NCBI GenBank assembly: GCA_964529415.1
Contig: CAZGWD010000001.1
Span: forward strand, 124,001-188,000
Source: CAYMPH01 sp964529415
GTDB lineage: Bacteria > Spirochaetota > UBA4802 > UBA5550
Length of the DNA: 64,000 nt
Direction of reading: 5' to 3'
Each line of letters begins with the position of its first letter. The stretch's first letter is position 1. A program made the translations under genes and the position numbers. This document shows positions 62,169 to 64,000 of the stretch, piece after piece. Below the pieces are notes generated by a model, which searched no databases, had not been told where the DNA came from, and saw only the letters and a program-made list of their open reading frames with translations.

Positions 62169-62197
62169 TTGCATTTTTCATATCAATGATTTATAAA
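62169..62197 (+). promoter_or_regulatory. sigma70-type promoter for the TIM44-like gene
   Basis: TTGCAT (62169-62174), 17-base spacer, TATAAA (62192-62197), 39 bases before the start codon, which has TCCGGAGT upstream. Confidence 0.6.
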
Positions 62198-62236
62198 ATA
62201 GTATCAAGTTGAAAATTTATTTTCCGGAGTAATAAA

Positions 62237-63829
62237 ATGAGGATTATAAAAAAAATAATTATACCTGTTTCTGTTTCAATAATATTTATCATTTCTTTAC
62301 TTGCTGCTGATTACGCTTATTCAAGGGCTGGAAGGGGCAGCAGTTACAAGTCCTCATCAAGTTCAAGTAAAAGCAGCAGCAGAAGTTCCAGCTCAAGTTC
62401 GAGTTCAAGATCTTCTTCATATAAATCCGGCTCAAGCGGGTATATTCCTCCAATTATTCCGGTTCCAATTCCCTTGGGTGGCAATAAAAGCGGAACAGCT
62501 GCAAATCAGGCCGGTTCGACTGACAATCAGGATGAATCTGCTGCAGCTGCCAAGAATAAAGAAACAAGTACAAGCAGTATTATAATAGGACTGATTTTCA
62601 TGCTGCTTTTTGCAGCTGCAGGATTTTTTATTCTCAGATGGATTTTCAGAAAAATTTTCGGTTTCGGGAAATCTGATAAAGATGACGGAAAACCCCCGGT
62701 ATATACAATTTCAGATACTGTACTTGCAGATATAAGAGCTGAAGATCCGAATTTCTCACCTGAGCATTTTTACGAATTAGCTAAAACAATTGCAGTGAAA
62801 GTACAGGATGCCTGGTCTGCAGGAGATATGATAACAGCAAGGAATTATATTTCACAGGGTATTTATAACAGATTCAAAGTTCAGCTTGAAATGATGAAGG
62901 ATGATGAGGGATTGATGAATGTTGTGGAGAATTACAGGATCAAGGTTTTAAATGTTATGGCCCTGGATCTGTCTCACAGCTATCAGACACTGCATGTTAG
63001 ATTAACATCAAGGGCAAAAGATGCTACTTTGCCTGTTGGCTCTACAGCTGATCAGATTCAGAAAGCTATAAATAAAGCCCAGGATACTTCTTTCACTGAA
63101 ATTTTTTCATATACAAGAAAAAGAAGCGCGAAAACTGATTCATCTAAAAATTATCTGAAAGGCCAGTGCCCTTCATGCGGGTATGTGCCGGATAATTTCA
63201 GTGAAGTAAATAAATGTCCAAGCTGCGGATCAATTTACAACTCAGGGGAATTTGACTGGGTTCTTTCTGAAATTACACAGGATACAGAATGGCAGGAAAG
63301 TTCATACGAATCTATAGATGGTCTTAAAGATCTTGAAACAAAAAATCTGTCAATTAATAGAGAAGTTATTGAAGACAGGGCATCATTTCTATTCTGGAAA
63401 TGGATGCAGTCACAAACAAAAGGTGATAAAAATCAACTGGCAAGAGATGCAAGCTCGGGATTTATGGCAAATTTTAATCCAGTAAAAACATACATGGCTG
63501 AAGTTGTTGTAGGAGCATCGGATTTGAAAAGGGTGTGGCAGGATAAGGACAAAGCATATGCTTCAGTTCTGATTTTATGGAGCGCTTCCCTTATGAAGAA
63601 AGACGAACCTGTTCACAGGGAAAGTACATTTACTTTAAGCATGCCTCTTGCATTGAAAAATCCTTATGGCCTGGCAAATCACAGCTGCAATTCATGCGGA
63701 GGACCGTTACCTGATTCAAATGCAACTGTGTGCACATATTGCGGAGCTGCTTTACCTGTAACAGTATCAGACTGGATTCTCGAAAATGTTGATGAAGTAA
63801 ATCTGGAATCGGATAATATTGAAGATTAA
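62237..63829 (+). CDS. TIM44-like membrane protein with two zinc ribbons
   Basis: The 530-residue protein has a signal sequence or anchor, a Ser-rich stretch (~34-68), a membrane span near 113-137 and then a TIM44-like domain (FYELAKTIAVKVQDAWSAGD to about residue 295). A zinc ribbon CPSCG-x12-CPSCG follows, a second TIM44-like or related region (~350-480) and another ribbon CNSCG-x10-CTYCG near the end. The pattern resembles bacterial TIM44-domain proteins with embedded zinc ribbons; the function is not known. Confidence 0.82.
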   Translation: MRIIKKIIIPVSVSIIFIISLLAADYAYSRAGRGSSYKSSSSSSKSSSRSSSSSSSSRSSSYKSGSSGYIPPIIPVPIPLGGNKSGTAANQAGSTDNQDESAAAAKNKETSTSSIIIGLIFMLLFAAAGFFILRWIFRKIFGFGKSDKDDGKPPVYTISDTVLADIRAEDPNFSPEHFYELAKTIAVKVQDAWSAGDMITARNYISQGIYNRFKVQLEMMKDDEGLMNVVENYRIKVLNVMALDLSHSYQTLHVRLTSRAKDATLPVGSTADQIQKAINKAQDTSFTEIFSYTRKRSAKTDSSKNYLKGQCPSCGYVPDNFSEVNKCPSCGSIYNSGEFDWVLSEITQDTEWQESSYESIDGLKDLETKNLSINREVIEDRASFLFWKWMQSQTKGDKNQLARDASSGFMANFNPVKTYMAEVVVGASDLKRVWQDKDKAYASVLILWSASLMKKDEPVHRESTFTLSMPLALKNPYGLANHSCNSCGGPLPDSNATVCTYCGAALPVTVSDWILENVDEVNLESDNIED

Positions 63830-63892
63830 GAAGAATTTTTTATTTACAGATGCTTTTTTATTCAGTATATTATATTGTAATAAGAGGTGTAT

Positions 63893-64000
63893 ATGGAAGA
63901 TGAAAAAGTAATTTATAAATGTTCAGCTTGTAAAAAAGAAGCTGGAGTTAAAAAAGGCGAAAAAGTACCTATTTGCTGTGAAAAAGAAATGGCTATTATT
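63893..64000 (+). CDS. zinc-ribbon protein, C-terminus cut by window edge
   Basis: The visible 36 residues start MEDEKVIYKCSACKKEAGV and continue to KVPICCEKEM, so two cysteine pairs are present. AGAGGTG precedes the ATG. It resembles small zinc-finger proteins of unknown role. The rest lies outside the window. Confidence 0.7.
   Translation, partial: MEDEKVIYKCSACKKEAGVKKGEKVPICCEKEMAII

Noticed and set aside
1..64000. CRISPR arrays, tRNA or rRNA genes, IS elements and prophage genes
   Set aside because: Reading by eye found no regularly spaced repeats, no tRNA-like TTC-A arms in a cloverleaf and no transposase, integrase or phage structural genes. A tRNAscan-SE run would be needed to be sure about tRNAs.

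Overview
This is a chromosomal window around the replication origin of a low-GC diderm bacterium. All genes read with the standard code. The inferred lipoproteins (SAC/SCE-type lipoboxes), a TPR protein with a C-terminal outer-membrane-like beta-barrel, and a secreted OmpL47-like repeat protein suggest an uncultured member of the Spirochaetota or a close relative. That placement is an inference from protein families, not a phylogeny. I found no rRNA, tRNA, tmRNA, CRISPR array, IS element or prophage by eye.

Layout. 1-8.6 kb: a partial YyaL-type (DUF255) gene, a DUF5684 membrane protein, a lipoprotein, then ileS-lspA-map-amino acid permease. 8.7-13.2 kb: a two-gene envelope cluster (secreted propeller-like protein plus LysM lipoprotein), a small MotA/ExbB-like membrane protein and an anchored alpha/beta hydrolase. 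13.6-26.6 kb: manC, a membrane GGDEF cyclase, an inositol monophosphatase-like gene coupled to a TPR/beta-barrel protein, smpB, a small membrane protein, GNAT, a methyltransferase, an FAD dehydrogenase with an FGGY kinase, a propeller lipoprotein, and surE-TPR-STAS. 26.9-33.9 kb: a tightly coupled YheT hydrolase/RluA/DUF4416/glycosyltransferase operon, a TPR protein, yebC-ruvC and two small envelope genes. 34.3-46 kb: a beta-CASP metallo-beta-lactamase, a secreted protein that lies between this gene and a decayed copy of its 3' end, an HD-GYP response regulator with a rhomboid protease, a VWA-like/FHA membrane protein, a second anchored hydrolase, a histidine phosphatase, MogA and a solitary N6-adenine methyltransferase.

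46-62 kb is the origin region. mnmG-rsmG point left; dnaA-dnaN-recF-DUF721-remB-gyrB-gyrA point right. Two ParB-type parS palindromes sit inside rsmG and the mnmG/rsmG overlap, although parA/parB are not here. DnaA boxes (TTATCAACA) flank dnaA on both sides, and the dnaA-dnaN gap also carries a run of CTA/TTA triplets resembling a DnaA-trio unwinding element. A TIM44-like zinc-ribbon membrane protein and the start of a zinc-ribbon gene close the window.

The most interesting material is non-coding: the bipartite origin with a repeated motif, the parS sites that encode VPRGT in two proteins, a two-hairpin structure between divergent genes at 42.7 kb, a decayed beta-CASP gene tail, and several small dispersed palindromic elements. 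No clearly new multi-gene system was recognised.
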